DNA of 64,000 nt from Ignelater luminosus (taxonomy: Eukaryota > Arthropoda > Insecta > Coleoptera > Elateridae). Positions 23,409 through 36,351 of the stretch are shown here, piece by piece. The translations under genes and the position numbers were made by a program. Under the pieces are notes generated by a model that did no database searches, had not been told where the DNA came from, and saw nothing but the letters and a program-made list of their open reading frames with translations. Where the stretch lies: the NCBI GenBank assembly GCA_011009095.1, contig VTPC01091297.1, forward strand, positions 71,948-135,947, in the 5' to 3' direction. Within the stretch, counting starts at the first letter, position 1; each line of letters starts with the position of its first letter.

Positions 23409-24365
23409 CTGTCTTCTTGTTGCCATCAAATAGTGGATAGGTTTTATCAGGTAGGCGTTCTTTTAACTGAAATATCAGTTGGTTGTGTTTAACCCAATTA
23501 AATCTAATCACGTACTTAAACACCACTATGGACCAGAAGAACTAACAGATATGCATTTCATTACCTACAGCAAAGCACAAAACCGTTTTCTCTCGCATCG
23601 ACAAATAAACTTAACCATTAGGTAATAGTTCCACTAAATCCACTATATGGACATGATCAAACTGACATGGGAAATGTACCTACTGGTGCTTTGGTATGCC
23701 GATGAATCTTTGATTGCTAACATGAAACACGTGGTTTAGCCCAACGGTTGATACTACCGTTCATATTTGGTCAAAGATATTTGGACGTGATGAGTCTTTG
23801 AGTGGGTCGTATACTGAGGTGTGATGAATTACAAATGAGATTAATCCGGTCGTTGTCTATGTTGTTGTGGACTTTTTTAGGATCATCAACCTATTACTCT
23901 TGTACAATTCAAGGTCAAAAGTCGAATATTTGGTTTATGATGATGAAAGTTTTCTCGAGAAGAAAGCTAATAGTTCCCATTTGTAAAACTGCTTTGACAG
24001 CTGTATTGAATGCAACTACTTTAGCGCAATAGTTCGGATGAATTAAAATAACGGAAGATGACAAAGCGTTTTTGCAATTTTGAAAAGCGACTTTGCAACC
24101 ATTTGACGATTCAAATTTAGGCGATTTTGATTTTTGAAGTTTGTCTTTTTATTGCCATCGAATAGTGGATAGGTTTTGTCAAGTAGGATTCTTAGTAACT
24201 GAAGTATCCGTAATCGTGGTAAACCTAATTAAGTTCAAGCCCTTCTTTAAATATCACTGCGAAGCAGTACTCATTTGAAGAACTAAGCGAAGCTCGATGC
24301 AGTAGCTGAACAGCATTCTGACTTTATCAAGACCGTTTTCTCTTGCGTTGGCCATCGCATCTTAC
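23409..24365. repeat. Diverged direct duplication
   Basis: Bases 23409-23612 resemble 24141-24352 in the same orientation. Shared words in the same order: TGCCATCAAATAGTGGATAG against TGCCATCGAATAGTGGATAG, then a run of about 80 related bases, then aCCGTTTTCTCtcGC. The copies start about 730 bp apart. They probably belong to an old repeat family; no coding role is evident. Confidence 0.65.
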
Positions 24366-24425
24366 ATCTTTCCATGATTGTATTATCGTTTGTGATGTTC
24401 TTCATCTTAAGTTCGTTGGTGATTG

Positions 24426-24810
24426 GAAAGATCAATAATAGTTCCTCGACAAGCTTGCGAAATTCACGTCAACCATTCACTTGTTTAGCAAGTGCTGCAC
24501 AAGCAAAGCTGGTATTCCTTTCAAACTCTTGGACCAGCTGATTTCCACTTTCGATTACAATTTGTGGAATGGTTTGGAATCGTTCAAGACCATTTGATAG
24601 GTCCTCACATATATCCACCGCGTTTGAGCGGCCCTTGTGTTTGGACTTCTTACAGAATACACTTCCGTAATTGTTCATTGTAAGATGAGATGATACGACG
24701 AGTCCGCAGTACACTTCAGTCAACAGGTTCGGCAGCACATTAGCAGTACTTTTGGTGACCGTTGGATTGGAAGCAAAGCTCTTGTTTCTTGAACTTCCGT
24801 GAATACTCAA
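24426..24810 (-). pseudogene. Unclassified protein-like ORF, probably broken
   Basis: I do not recognise this family. Seen: 113 open codons on the minus strand (24810-24469) with balanced amino-acid use, unlike most open stretches here; landmarks are SVFCKKSKHKGRS, DICEDLSNGLERF and NTSFACAALAKQVNG. After a TGA (one change from CGA) the same frame continues REFRKLVEELLLIFP, so the frame was probably longer. It adjoins the direct duplication and ends with the same repeat region. Either a fragment of an unlisted transposon or the remnant of a host gene. No splice signals that would make a convincing gene were found. Confidence 0.35.
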
Positions 24811-24829
24811 GAAGAGCTTATCGAGAAAA

Positions 24830-26309
24830 TAATGGACGCCTGTAGATATACCTACCTTAAGAAAACATAAACGTTTATAAACAAAAATTGATTTTTGTAA
24901 TTGTCTTTGAATTTAAGGTTTTCCTCAGTTCTTTTGAATTTCTTACCTTTACTGATAAGGAGCTCTTTAAAATGACTTACTACACCATTTAAAATAAAGC
25001 AGCTGCAATAAATACCTGTTTTGCAAAGTTTTTGGCCTATTCTGCGTAAATCTTATAGTACCTGTGGTTGTAAAACTTAAGTGTGATCCTATAATTGCTC
25101 AGTGGTATGTAAAAGGCGAATTTTAGGTGAAACTCATTATACCTAAAATACCTCATATTTTAAGAATACCTATTTGATGTGAGATTCAACGAGTCATTAT
25201 CCACCTTGAAAGTAGGTAAATATCCTCCTGGAATATTTTTCTTGAATTTTTTAGCAATTTTCTTGACTAAAAATACGCCTAAATATACTGTTTTACTAAA
25301 GATAATATGAAATTTTATTATGTACGCAACTTTTTTATGTTCGGCTTCAGTTGCTTCGTTTAACAATTTTATGTGTAATAGCACGCATGGATCAACAAAA
25401 TTATACACGGGTGTATTAACGTATGCATGCGAATAAGTAACGATGTTTTACATAAAGTAAGAAAAATAAACAACATTCATTATGAGAGACACCTACTCTG
25501 AATATAAAATACCCAATTTCATGCTTTCTGCTCGCTATTGTTACCGTAATCTCAATGCGCCGTAAAACTAAGAAAGGGAATAAAAGAACGACACCGTTCT
25601 ATCTCCCGTTTTCACCATCAGTGAAAAACGGATGAAGGATACCATAATAGAACTTTGCGGGCCCATTATCATAAAATTTTTTGTATTCTTCTAAATTACC
25701 TCGACATTATAATGTATAAATTTTTAATTCATCAAAGTGGAGCTACTTGGGAAAATGAAAACGTAATTACTTGAACTTCTTTTCTATTGTGGTTTAATAC
25801 ATAAATAAATGACAATAATAAAACGTGGCATCCATTATAAAGCTCAGTATCAATTATTCCGAGCTTACATGCATGCACGAGCACATTTCCACACACACAT
25901 TCATATGCTGTGTATTTCATTTCCGCTTTTTAATGTTTATTTAACGCACGTAAACAATTATGAATAAAAGCAAATACGAGCTTTTGATTTTGCGCGTACA
26001 AGACCTTAATTACCAATTATGAAATCACACAGTAAATTATTCAACCAAATTATTGCTAGGGGATAAATTGATTTATGCTGAATAAACAGGCACTTCCTCT
26101 AAGGACTTCGTTGAATTTAATAATACCCGCTTATAGCACTGCTACGTTGCTTTGTTTGCACAACAATGCCGATTTTCAAGATGTTTCATTGAGTAAATAA
26201 TTTATCCTACCACCGCACCAGATCCTCTGTTAAGTACGTTACTATACATATGTGAAATACCAATACTCTTCTTTGTGGGAAAGCACTTCAAGTGCTTTGT
26301 TTTCGAAAT
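24830..26309. other. AT-rich intronic stretch
   Basis: Nothing coding recognised. A perfect short palindrome, AAAGCACTTCAAGTGCTTT, lies at 26280-26298 just before the next MITE. Confidence 0.4.
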
Positions 26310-26487
26310 AATATACAGGATGTTAACAAAACAAGAAGCAAACTTACCATATATTTCTTAGAAAAAAACTTGTAACTTGACATGCGTATATGTAATCATT
26401 GAATCCTATCACGTTTCAATTTTCTATTGCTGATGGTTTAGCAGAAAATGATAAACTTTGGAATAATAATGAAATACCCTGTATATT
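26310..26487. mobile_element. Small MITE
   Basis: Starts AATATACAGGATGTT and ends with AATACCCTGTATATT, its near-complement; about 178 bp, no coding. Ends resemble Tc1/mariner-type MITEs targeting TA. Confidence 0.6.
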
Positions 26488-27030
26488 GTTATATATTTGA
26501 GATAGAATCAATTTTAACGATATCATGTTTGTAAACTTTTGTTCAGTCAAAAATTTTTTTATTAATAATTAACTATACAATTCGTCCACTCCACTTGTGA
26601 TTTCTTTTTTAGAAAAGAGTCTATAAAAAATTAACTATACTTTTTGGGCATTACAGATCTTTTAAGTAGCTTTTAAGGATTGCAGTTTCAATTTTTAATA
26701 TTACATTTCTGCATTCAAAGATTTCGGTAAGGTACAGATTGTGATCTATTCCGAATTTTAGATGAACTAATATACATAATCTTTGCAACCTAGACTAGAC
26801 TATATCTCTTTTGAGACTTGGTTTTACAAGATTTCTGAAGCTCACTATTAACTAGCTGCCATTTTAAATCTGAGACTGTTGCGTTTTTTTAAGTTCATAT
26901 TATACCATACAATCTCGAATCCAATTTTGTCAAATCATACATCAACTATAGGTTATTTTCAGTATGAATCTATAATGATAAGAAGAGGTTTACTAATGAA
27001 CCTAAGAAATCAAAATATATTTGGTCAATC
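26488..27030. other. AT-rich intronic stretch
   Basis: Nothing recognised. Confidence 0.4.
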
Positions 27031-28130
27031 ATAAGTACCTTGGTGAGGTTTCTTGAATTAGTCCGGCACGACTCACAGTTCTTGAGGAAATGCTCTATAT
27101 GTCAAACCAAGCATGTCCGCCAAAAATACTGTTTTGATAAATCTTTTGTTCTTACTGTACCATTATCAGCTTCGTGTATTTTCTCAGAACCCTTCCAAGA
27201 GCCATTGATCGTCCACGTGCAAGCCAAATATTCGCACCCCTGACTAACAATAAGAGCAAAGGAATATGATAGGTACATACAGAGCGTTTATAACGGTAAC
27301 GTATAAATTCTATAAAAATCCAAATCAAGTTTCTTGGAAAAGAAGCCTTGACCCGTAGATTTTATTTGAACCTTTTCTGTATTTAGAAATCAGGACAAAT
27401 GGCAGCTGTAGTTCTTTAAATAACTCATCATGTGTTTTTACATTTCTAAACAAATTTTATATAAGATTCTAGACACGTTTCGCAAAGCATGACTATCTAT
27501 ACTTCCAGAATATTTACATCTGGACTATGACATTTTTCTCAACTCCACTAGCTACAGAGTTCAAACCGCATTTGAGTGGAGCGGTTTGGATTTTCATGTT
27601 TTACTGTCTACTTCTGTATCTTTCTCTTCCCTCTGCCCACGCCAGATGTTGGCTCAGAGTTCTTAACTCTCCTCTTAATAGGATAACAGCCTGGAAAGTC
27701 TTGAACCTCAGACTTTCTTTATTCTCACATTTACTCAAGTACTGGAAAGTCGACTTATCTACATTTAGGGCGTGTTGAGTTTTTTAATGTCTTTTTAGAG
27801 TGTTGTGGTCTGTTATATCTATAAAACACTGCAGCTTCATTAGCCACTTTAACTTTAACAAGTAAGACTCAACTATATGATTTTTAAGCCTGGCGAGTGA
27901 CAATCCCCACCAATTGGCCTTTTATGTCTTGTGAGCCCTTGCATTTAACTGCAGTTTCGAATCCTTAAAAAGAGTTCTGTTGTTAAACATGTGTCCTCGG
28001 TTTTGCATCTGGCGAGTTCATCCGCCTTTTCGTTGCTGTGCATTTTCTACTCCAACCAGAAACCCAGACTGATTTTTTATTGCAAGCCCGTCCAAAGCTT
28101 CCGTGCGCTCTTAAATAAGAACATTTCTGT
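27030..28130 (-). mobile_element. RNase H-bearing LINE, C-terminal remnant
   Basis: Seen on the minus strand: HSNEKADELARCKTEDTC (about 27988-28040), matching the RNase H ending G-N-E-x-A-D-E-L-A. A long nearly open run follows to about 27530 with few stops (including NWWGLSLARL), then IEHFLKNCESC at about 27068-27100, matching the E-H-F-L-x-x-C zinc-knuckle-like end of I/R1-type LINEs. Order and spacing fit one element on the minus strand. The plus-strand open stretches here are shadows. Dead copy; 5' parts are missing or unrecognisable. Confidence 0.65.
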
Positions 28131-28884
28131 TCTAGCTGAACAGGTCATCTGTAGTGCTGCTTTACTAAAGAAGCAAATGTGAATATCTTGCTTCGATTTC
28201 CTTGCCTAGGGATATGCCACGACTTTTGGTAGCAAATATAAATTCGACTCACTTTATGTCTAATTGGGAATCCGAAAGGGATCTCTCCTGTCTGATTGGA
28301 GGCGCTTACATATAAAAGGCCTTAGGGTACTCGAATAGTTAAGATGACACTGGATTCGAAAATTGAAATTTTTCTATCGAATGTATTTCTTAAAGAACAG
28401 GGTAGTCTGTCGGAGGCTCCCTCTAACTTGCTCTTGTGGGCAATTCGCAGTTAAAGCAGGTTTGCTTTTACTGTAATTAGAATTAGACTTCTTAACAGCC
28501 TAAAGAAATTACATTCACATGTGCAAAACTCTACAGGTACGTTTTAAATTAATAGTGAAATTTAAGTTCTCTATTATCTGTCAAAGTACAGTAATAGTCC
28601 AGATTCATATTTTTCTCTTGGAAAAAACTAAATTTGCTGTATCATTTGCTTGCTTACAAGATGTGTTCTTTAAATCAGCCAGATCTTCCAGTGGCAGATT
28701 TACGGAAGGTGTGGCTTCCCTCTCATTGGTTCCGTTTTACAATTTGTAGCATTATAGTCTAATTCTTTCCGTTGAAGTATAATTGGGTTATTAGTTTATA
28801 GCGGCAGAACAGGTCATGCCATTCTCAAACCCCTTCCATTTCATAGTTCTAACTACTCTATTGAATGTACTAGAGAAAAAAATT
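28131..28884. other. Stretch without recognised gene
   Basis: May hold worn 5' parts of the adjacent LINE; nothing can be identified. Confidence 0.35.
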
Positions 28885-29205
28885 TACAAATAGTAACGAA
28901 GCTTTTGGTTACTAATTGTGAAAAATTGTAACTACTAAACTACTAGCTGTCTGCGAGACACTAACTGTTATAATTACACGACTAAACTATTATACTTGGT
29001 TAGTCTTGGCATTTCTTATCGGGAAAGATAGGCATTGTTTCAATTTTAGTGATCCGATGTTTCCTTTTAATTAATATAAAGTTTTTCTCAAAAAGAAATG
29101 CCAAGACTGATAACCAAACCAAACTTGAAATCTCAGTAGCAAAAGTTTAGTAATCACATTTGTTTGGTAATTTCTTACTTTCAGTGTATAATAAATAGAT
29201 TTAGC
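28885..29205. repeat. Imperfect palindrome (MITE-like)
   Basis: Core arms TTGGTTAGTCTTGGCATTTC (28996-29015) and the complement of GAAATGCCAAGACTGATAACC (29095-29115). Weaker inverted similarity extends outward on both sides (actactaaact-type words at 28930 and a matching gtttagtaatc at 29146), centre near 29055. No coding. Confidence 0.6.
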
Positions 29206-32200
29206 TATGACTAGAAATAAGTATATAACACCTTAGGATTTTGACTTTTAAAGGTTTGTGATTAAGCACTTAATTAGTAACCCATTATCAATGCTAATTT
29301 GGCCAATCCCTAAAAGAAACTATTCAGGATCGAATCAAGCCAGATTTCTTTCTTCAACTGATCAGAAATTACCATTAAGTACCCTGTTTTTAATCTGACA
29401 ATCACAATATAAAAATCAACTTTCCGATTCATCTTTTGATTCAATGGGAAAACACAACTCTCAAACCATTTACTCTCCCATTCTTGGTTTCCTTTATATA
29501 TTAGAAAATGTAACCAAATCTACTTAGAAAAATGACAACCTTTTTAGTCTTCTGATTTGGTATTCCAGACGCAAGACTGATAGAGCTTTCTATATCATCA
29601 GGATAAACATGTAAAAGAATTCAACACAAATTGCTATTTTAGATGCTTTGACCTGGACATGCCTTCAAAGGCATTTACTGTTTCACGATCTTTGTAAAAC
29701 CCTTCTTTATCGATATTACCTAGATGCTACCTATGAGTGAAGTACCTATTTTTATCTAAATCTGCTTTGTTCACTTATCTTAAATACTTTACTTACTTCA
29801 GTTACGTTGTTTTGGTACTACTTTATTTATATCCTAATTTTTTTATTGTTTCTTAATTTATCATTTGTCATTCTCTGTTTATTAGTTTCTCAGAAATATT
29901 TTTATTTAAAATTGTAACTTCATCGGAATAAACATTTCACACCAAAATAATTATGTTTATAATTTCGAAATTAAAAGAAAATTTTAATAACTAACTTAAA
30001 TTTTATTATTAAACGCGATGCACATGTATCAATTGTTTCCATAGCAAAAAACAAAAAACTCATTAAGTTAAGCTCGTAAAACTGCAATTCTTTCCCCCAT
30101 TTAATCGTCTCTCTATCTCCGCTGGTTTCCGAGATCCCCATACTAAACATCGGAAAAAACTCACCCTGTATATCGTATATGTATGCATGCCAAGCAGGAA
30201 GACTAGATAAAATACAGGGAATCGTTCAGATGCCTTTGTTTTTGCGCTTATGGCAGTACATTTTTGATCTTCCAAACGAAATAGCCTAATATAGAATTCT
30301 GTTAAACAAATTGCAAAAGATTATCCATTTCTGTATCTTTTATGTGCACTAGGTATGGCACTGGGTGATTACATCATCTTTTCTCCAAAGAATCCTGCCG
30401 GGATTTCTTAAGATATACTTACTTGTATTTCTAAATTCTATAGGCTAAGACAAATCACTTGGTTTGCTACTAGGCGTCAATGACCAATAAAAAATTGAGC
30501 AGTGGGAAGTACTACAACCACTATCGGATCGATGTTGACAATTTTCTCTTTGGATTTGTCTTTAGGCCGTCAGGAACTGTTTATAGACCGACATCTTAGT
30601 TATAGGACCCTTTAATAGCTAACAGTCCAGGTTATCCTAGGATATAAAGAGTTTTCGCAAAAGGCCACGATTATGTCCATCTACGATTGTTTAAAGATAG
30701 TCAAAACTGAATTTTTTAGGATATTCTAACAACAAAGTAAACGAAGACCGTCTGTACACCTTCTTTATAAATTATTATACATATTCACCCAGAATTGGTG
30801 TTTATCTTAATGTTCTTATCATAATTCTTTTGTAAGGATAAATTGTCTAGTGGCCCATCTCTTTTCGTTATCGAGCAAAAAGATATTTCTTCAGATTTTG
30901 CTTGATTTCTGGCGGCGAAAACTGAATGATAAAAGATTAAGTTTAGTAGTTCTGCAGACATGTCTCTAAGAGAGATTGCATCCGTTAATTCCATTTCTAT
31001 TGTAAATCTTACGGACGAATACCTATGAGGCGAGATCTTACCAGGTCAATATCGATCCAATCTATGGTGGGACCTAACAACCGCAACTCTTGACGTTTCT
31101 CATAAACTTTGTTTCAGTTTTAGTTTTTAGTAAGTTAACATCATAAACATCTTTTATCGTTTTATAAACTTCCGGACCTATTAGTATCAGCAACACTTAG
31201 TATACATATTTACCTTCAAGATACTCTCTCTAAGTTTAATTAGAAAAATGAATTAAAGTAACCAGTGAATTTCGAACGTAGCTTCTCTAATCAAGTGTGC
31301 CTTTCACATCAAATCAAGAAGACAAGATTGTTGAATAAAAATTGTAATGATGTAAATTAGCAGTTATAAAATTAAACTTCAGCGTAATCTAAATTTTGCA
31401 AAACTAATTAAAACTATTGGCAATTGACGATTGTAAATGTCCGGACTTCCTTAATAATAATAGCAACTTAATTTCTTGGGAACAAGCACGTTAAACTCAA
31501 CGTAAGAAAATAACACTCTTCAGTAAAACGTGTCTATTTATTAAACTTTTCTTAAAGACAACTGCCGAAACTTTTGTTTCTGTAACAGAATATCTTGAAA
31601 GTCGAAGAAATGTATCATTTATAATCTACCACAGAAATTACTCCTTTAAGGCATAACTTTCTTAATTGTTAGGGAGTTTAATTCATTTTTGAAATATCAA
31701 CGACAGAGAGTCGGTGACAGACAAAGACATGTATATAATTTATTAGGCATTTGTTTTCATGAGTTAGTAGTTTCGGAATTTTACTGAAACACGAGAATTT
31801 ATACGCTTATAAGTTTGTTAATCGGGAAAATTGTTGGAAGTAAATTATAAATTCATACGAGTTGCTTCCTAAGTTTGGCAGTTTTATTGATTGTCGCATC
31901 TGTGTTAATAGAATTCTAAAAAAATATTTTTTAGTGATGAATCGGGCGAGAAATCTTAAATTTTATTTTTGAGCCTGAACGAATACAGTTTATCAGATTC
32001 TCTTTTAAAATAGAAACGTGTTAAGTCTTGTTTGAAACCAACAGTAATTTAAAAAATTCTTTCTTTTCTCTCCTATTTGCCTTTTTCTTTCCTTTTGCTT
32101 ATAGCAATTTATAATTTATAAACTAAATTGTTGGTTAGATTTTTTTCTCTAAAGTTAACTTTTGTTGACAAATTTGCCTTTGGCTTTCGGGGTCAAGTTT

Positions 32201-34547
32201 ACCTATCGTATTCTGTTTGCTTGGGTTGATGAGAATCTAAGTATATTTGCCCAAGGACGCCCCTCCGTGAAAACTACCTGACGCATTGCTTAATGGCGTT
32301 AATCTCAATCTGAAAGATTGGAAAAGAGTTCCCCATGACTATGAATATCTAGCATCTTGGTCCACAGACACTCGCACCATCACCTTTTTTTCTTTTAGTT
32401 CTATTAGTGTACCAAGAGGTATTTTGTTCATAAGTCTGACCACTGATTCTTTTCTTCTAGGATTTCTAAATGATCGATTAGATTTCCTGAGCTGAAAATT
32501 TTATTTAATCTCTGGTCTGAAATCACGAAGAGTCACTTTCTTCCTTACTTTCCGGTGCAAAGGACACAGGTTGATAGTTGTGCAAGTATGTGTAGCGTCT
32601 GTGATACCAAGGCAAGCAGTGCTTGTGTTTGCTTCTGCTCTGTTTTTGGTCACCACACCAACGAAGAATAGGTGACAAGTGGTGTGACAATTCTAAGTAC
32701 GTCTAGAAGGTTCTGTTAGGTTTTATCTTCAAGTTTTATCAAAAAATGTATGGCATGCATGCCAATAATGACACAACAACATATCTGTTTAGCTTTAAAG
32801 CTTTCTAAATGAGAGCAGAAGTAATCTGAGGATCATGTTTGCCCTTATGATAAAACCTCCAAGCCCTTATTTGATAATACCTTTTTTTGGAGGTAACCCT
32901 TTATAGCTATAAGGATTATAGTTTTTCCTCATATTGTAGCAGAAACGGTTCTGCTTTTCAGAATTGCAGTAATAGAGACATTTGATTCTGTTCAATATTT
33001 CTTTTTTCCGCTGGGTTTTTAATTGATCTATAGTAGAGGCCAATAGCAATTAGGCCTTCGTATCTAAGAGAAATGGTTGTAGATCTTCTTGTCAAATCAA
33101 TATCGATGTGGATGGATTACATTTTTCAATCAACATTTTCTTTTATGTTAATTGGTTCGAGTGTGTTTTGATTGGTAAACTAATACAATGAAGTTCATTT
33201 AGAAGATTTGCGCACACATGCATTTCTTTTGGTAGAGGAAGGCTCTATTATTTTGTTAGATATAAAAATATATTTTGAGGTATATTCTTGGTTCTTAATA
33301 CTAAATCTGTAGGATAGAATTAACTAGAGTTAATTTAAACTCTTACCGGACTACGTGTTCTAAAATTGAAACCATAAGTTAAACTTTTGAACTGCGTGAA
33401 ATTTATTTAAGAGACAGAAACAATGTTTCACCTTAAAAATAATAATTTCAGTCGGTATAATTTCAGATAACCCTATAATATTTTACAATTACCAGTTGAA
33501 TCGTTAGATATAATTTTTTGAGTGAAACCAATTTTGGTGTACGGTTTGTGTTAAGCGTTCGCATTTTTTTAATAAGAAATCTGAAATTTATAGTCATTAG
33601 ATACCAATATATCATTGAAACCTTAATACAAAGTGGAAAATCTAAATTTATGTGGTGTCCAAAGATGATTATACGCCCTAATAATATCCAGAAATATAAG
33701 TTCAGCAGGGGAAAGCGACCAATGTTAAAAAAAAGAAAAATAAGCACCCCTGGATTCCGGAATGCCGTCCTGCTGAGAACAGAATTTATGAGACACTGCA
33801 ATTTCGATCGCATTTCTTCAGATAACGAGCCTTATTAATATCACACGGCAATTTTCTCTGCTTATTTTTATAATTTTTGGTTTTCGTTTAGGTACTGAGA
33901 TGGGAATGAGTTTTCTTAAAACTCGTCGGGAGAGACGAAAGGAGCCCTTTCTCAAATAAAAGGCAAATAATGAAAGAATCACAATTAAGAAAGATGCAAT
34001 TACAGTTAAATTAGGCTGTCTTTGTGACTCATCCCGTTTTAAGCCGTGCCCTCTTTCACAATTAAACCGTCTAATAAGAAGATTCCGAATGCAGTTCGCG
34101 TCATTCTTGTTTGCAATCCTCTGATATAAAGTTCACTTTACGAACTTAAATGATAATGTTTGTTCTGGAGAAACTGTAAAAATTCCTTTCTCGTTTTACG
34201 ATTTTACAATAGGAGTTGAACGTTCGCGTTAGTTTATGACGGGGATACCATTAACGGAATAGTAAATGAAGATGGTAAACAGAAATATTACAAGTCAAAG
34301 TAGTAAATGTAAATAAAGAAAACAAAGTAGTGGAAATTTTGTTTTCATGTTTTACCTTTGAGGTTTTTCGTTTTAAACACATATCGGTATTGATTTTAAC
34401 AGAATTAATAATTTAATAGTTCCTTTTGGTTCAAGTTAAAAATTTATTATTTGATTTTCAAGTGACATTAATTAATTTCATTTGTTAGATGCAATCAGCG
34501 TCACTTTTTTCTTTTGTCTCATTAGTAGTAGCCATTTTTAAATTATA
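29206..34547. other. Long AT-rich intronic stretch
   Basis: No gene recognised on either strand. A lone transposon-end-like word (CACCCTGTATATCG) occurs near 30164. Overlapping open stretches on both strands at 33463-33838 look like chance or worn repeat, not a gene. A compact, less AT-rich part at 33900-34130 might be conserved non-coding DNA, but nothing specific can be said. Confidence 0.45.
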
Positions 34548-34855
34548 CTGGGTGTCCCAACGGTCTGTGATGGAAGACTAGCGTTGTTGTATGGAGAAAT
34601 TTCAAAATGTTTCTGAAAAGAGTTGTTCTTTAACTATACCAGGGTCAACAAAAAAAAACTGATTAGTGACTAATGACCAAAGTTATAAGGTATAGACTCA
34701 CTTAATTGTTTCAGTCAGCAATGAATTTTAAACTTTTCTAACCTAAATCTGCATCAGCATACAAAATTACACAGCATTGCCCATTTAACAAAAGCTCTAA
34801 CTATAATAATAAGAAAGTTACGCATACTATACCCTACTCAATTTAGGACACCCTG
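34548..34855. mobile_element. MITE with TA duplication
   Basis: 308 bp between TA dinucleotides; begins CTGGGTGTCCCA and ends TAGGACACCCTG, inverted repeats. No coding. The ends resemble those of the larger element at 60795-62222 (CTGGGTGGTCC), so a related transposase may have moved it. Confidence 0.75.
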
Positions 34856-35439
34856 TATTTTTAATCTACTAATTAACATTTTAATTGATTTTGGAAAAGA
34901 CATAAAGAAATGTTTACATTATTAGAATCACCGAGGGTTGTTGTGTATATGGTAGAATTTTCTGAGTTTAGAATATCCATTTGGATATGTTTTTTACTTC
35001 GAGTGTTTAACTATACAGCCATGTAATAAGTTGCTCTGAAAACTTCTTACAATCAATTTTGTTACAATCGTTAGAAAATCTTTTCCACACGTACTCTTCT
35101 TCCTCTGTAGAACCATCTAAGTTTGATTCACTGTTGTGTTACAACATGAGTGATTTTGCCGGCCTGGCTCTCACATTCTTCTACAAATTCGACTGCCCCT
35201 GGCCGTACATTATTTTTCTTTCTCCGGTCTTCTGCCTCCTATAGACTACTTACATTCGGTCGGAATCTATCATTTGCTTCTTTTTCTTGTCTAAACTAAC
35301 CAGATTCCGTCCGAGTATTCTACTATTAGCATTCCTTCCAGAAGGGTTCTCTCTGGATTTTGTTCATGAACTGCCTTCTTGTGTAAAATTTATGCCCAAC
35401 CTACTTTGTGTTGCTTTGTTACCCAATCTGTGCAGTATA
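34856..35439. other. Stretch between two MITE-type elements
   Basis: Less AT-rich part at 35060-35430; the minus strand has a charged run (KKKKQ, EAEDRRKK) that could be a worn gag-like or LINE ORF1 piece, not assignable. Confidence 0.35.
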
Positions 35440-36351
35440 CAGTGTGTTCAGCGTAGGAATGGGACAGCGCGATATCTCGGGAGCGAATGCAAATTTTAAA
35501 ATTCTGAATACTTTGTTATAAATGTAAGGTAGAGGCACATATTTTGTGATAAAAATTTTTTTAATTAAATGCGTCACCGCCAGGTGGCGCTACTTAACTT
35601 AATTTTTTTAAATAGAATACCCTACTTTTTATTCGATTTTTGGAATTTGCAACATATTTGTGATAACTTTCCTTATAAGTGCTACCAACCTATCGGGTTT
35701 ACTTTTCGAGAAAATAATAATTTTTGTAAATTTGACTAAAGATGTAAAAGATTGTATTCTGTAGAGATAATAAGCAAATTCTTCTACATTTCTGAAGCTG
35801 GCCATCTTATAGAACCATCCATCGTCTCGGAAATACCCTAATAGATCAGCTACCTCTTTTGCTTGAGAATGTTAATTTAAATTTGTGGCAGGTGATGTAT
35901 TTTTGACAAGACGGAGCACCTGTTCATAACAGTAACATAGTACGAGACCATCTGAACATCTTCGAGACGATAAATAGGTACTAATGGTTTATAAGATAGC
36001 TAGCTCGTTCTCCGAATTTAACTCCTTTAGACTACTTTATTTGAGCACATGTAAAAAATGTAGTCTACGGTACACCTTTCAGAAATGTAGAAGAATTTGC
36101 TATTACATCTTTGTGTTAAATTTATAAAAATTATTATTTTCCCGAAAAGTAAGCCAGATAGGTTGGTAGCACTTATAAGGAAAGTTATCACAAATATGTT
36201 GCAGATTCCATGCGGTGACGCATTTAATTTAAAAACTTTTTATCGCAAAATATGTGCCCCCACCTTACATTTTTAACGAAGTTTTCAGAATTTTAAAATC
36301 TGCATTTGTTTCCGAGATATCGAGCTGTCCCATTCCTCGCTGAACACACTG
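35440..36351. mobile_element. Fold-back DNA transposon with DDE transposase end (DD41D-like)
   Basis: Ends CAGTGTGTTCAGCG and its complement, flanked by TA (35438-35439, 36352-36353). Left arm 35440-35815 and right arm about 36070-36351 are long inverted copies; the left holds an extra ~60 bp (35578-35640). Between them, plus strand, one frame reads as the C-terminal part of a Tc1/mariner-superfamily transposase: QDGAPVHNSN (second catalytic D), LARSPNLTPLDYF (third D), VKNVVYGTPFRNVEEF, with in-frame stops at several places. The counted spacing is 39 residues, with family members I know near 41. The transposase 3' end is itself part of the inverted right arm, so the left arm is an inverted copy of the 3' end. 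Inactive. Confidence 0.8.
35578..35592 (+). promoter_or_regulatory. CTCF-like motif inside a transposon arm
   Basis: CGCCAGGTGGCGCTA fits the core AGRKGGCGC with a CCA prefix. It lies in the piece present only in the left arm of the fold-back element. Sequence resemblance only. Confidence 0.35.

Noticed and set aside
27527..28182. Plus-strand ORFs with hydrophobic segments that could be taken for membrane proteins
   Set aside because: They are complements of the minus-strand RNase H LINE.
33463..33838. Overlapping 116- and 106-codon open stretches on opposite strands
   Set aside because: No domain recognised, mutual shadows, and AT-rich composition; chance or worn repeat.
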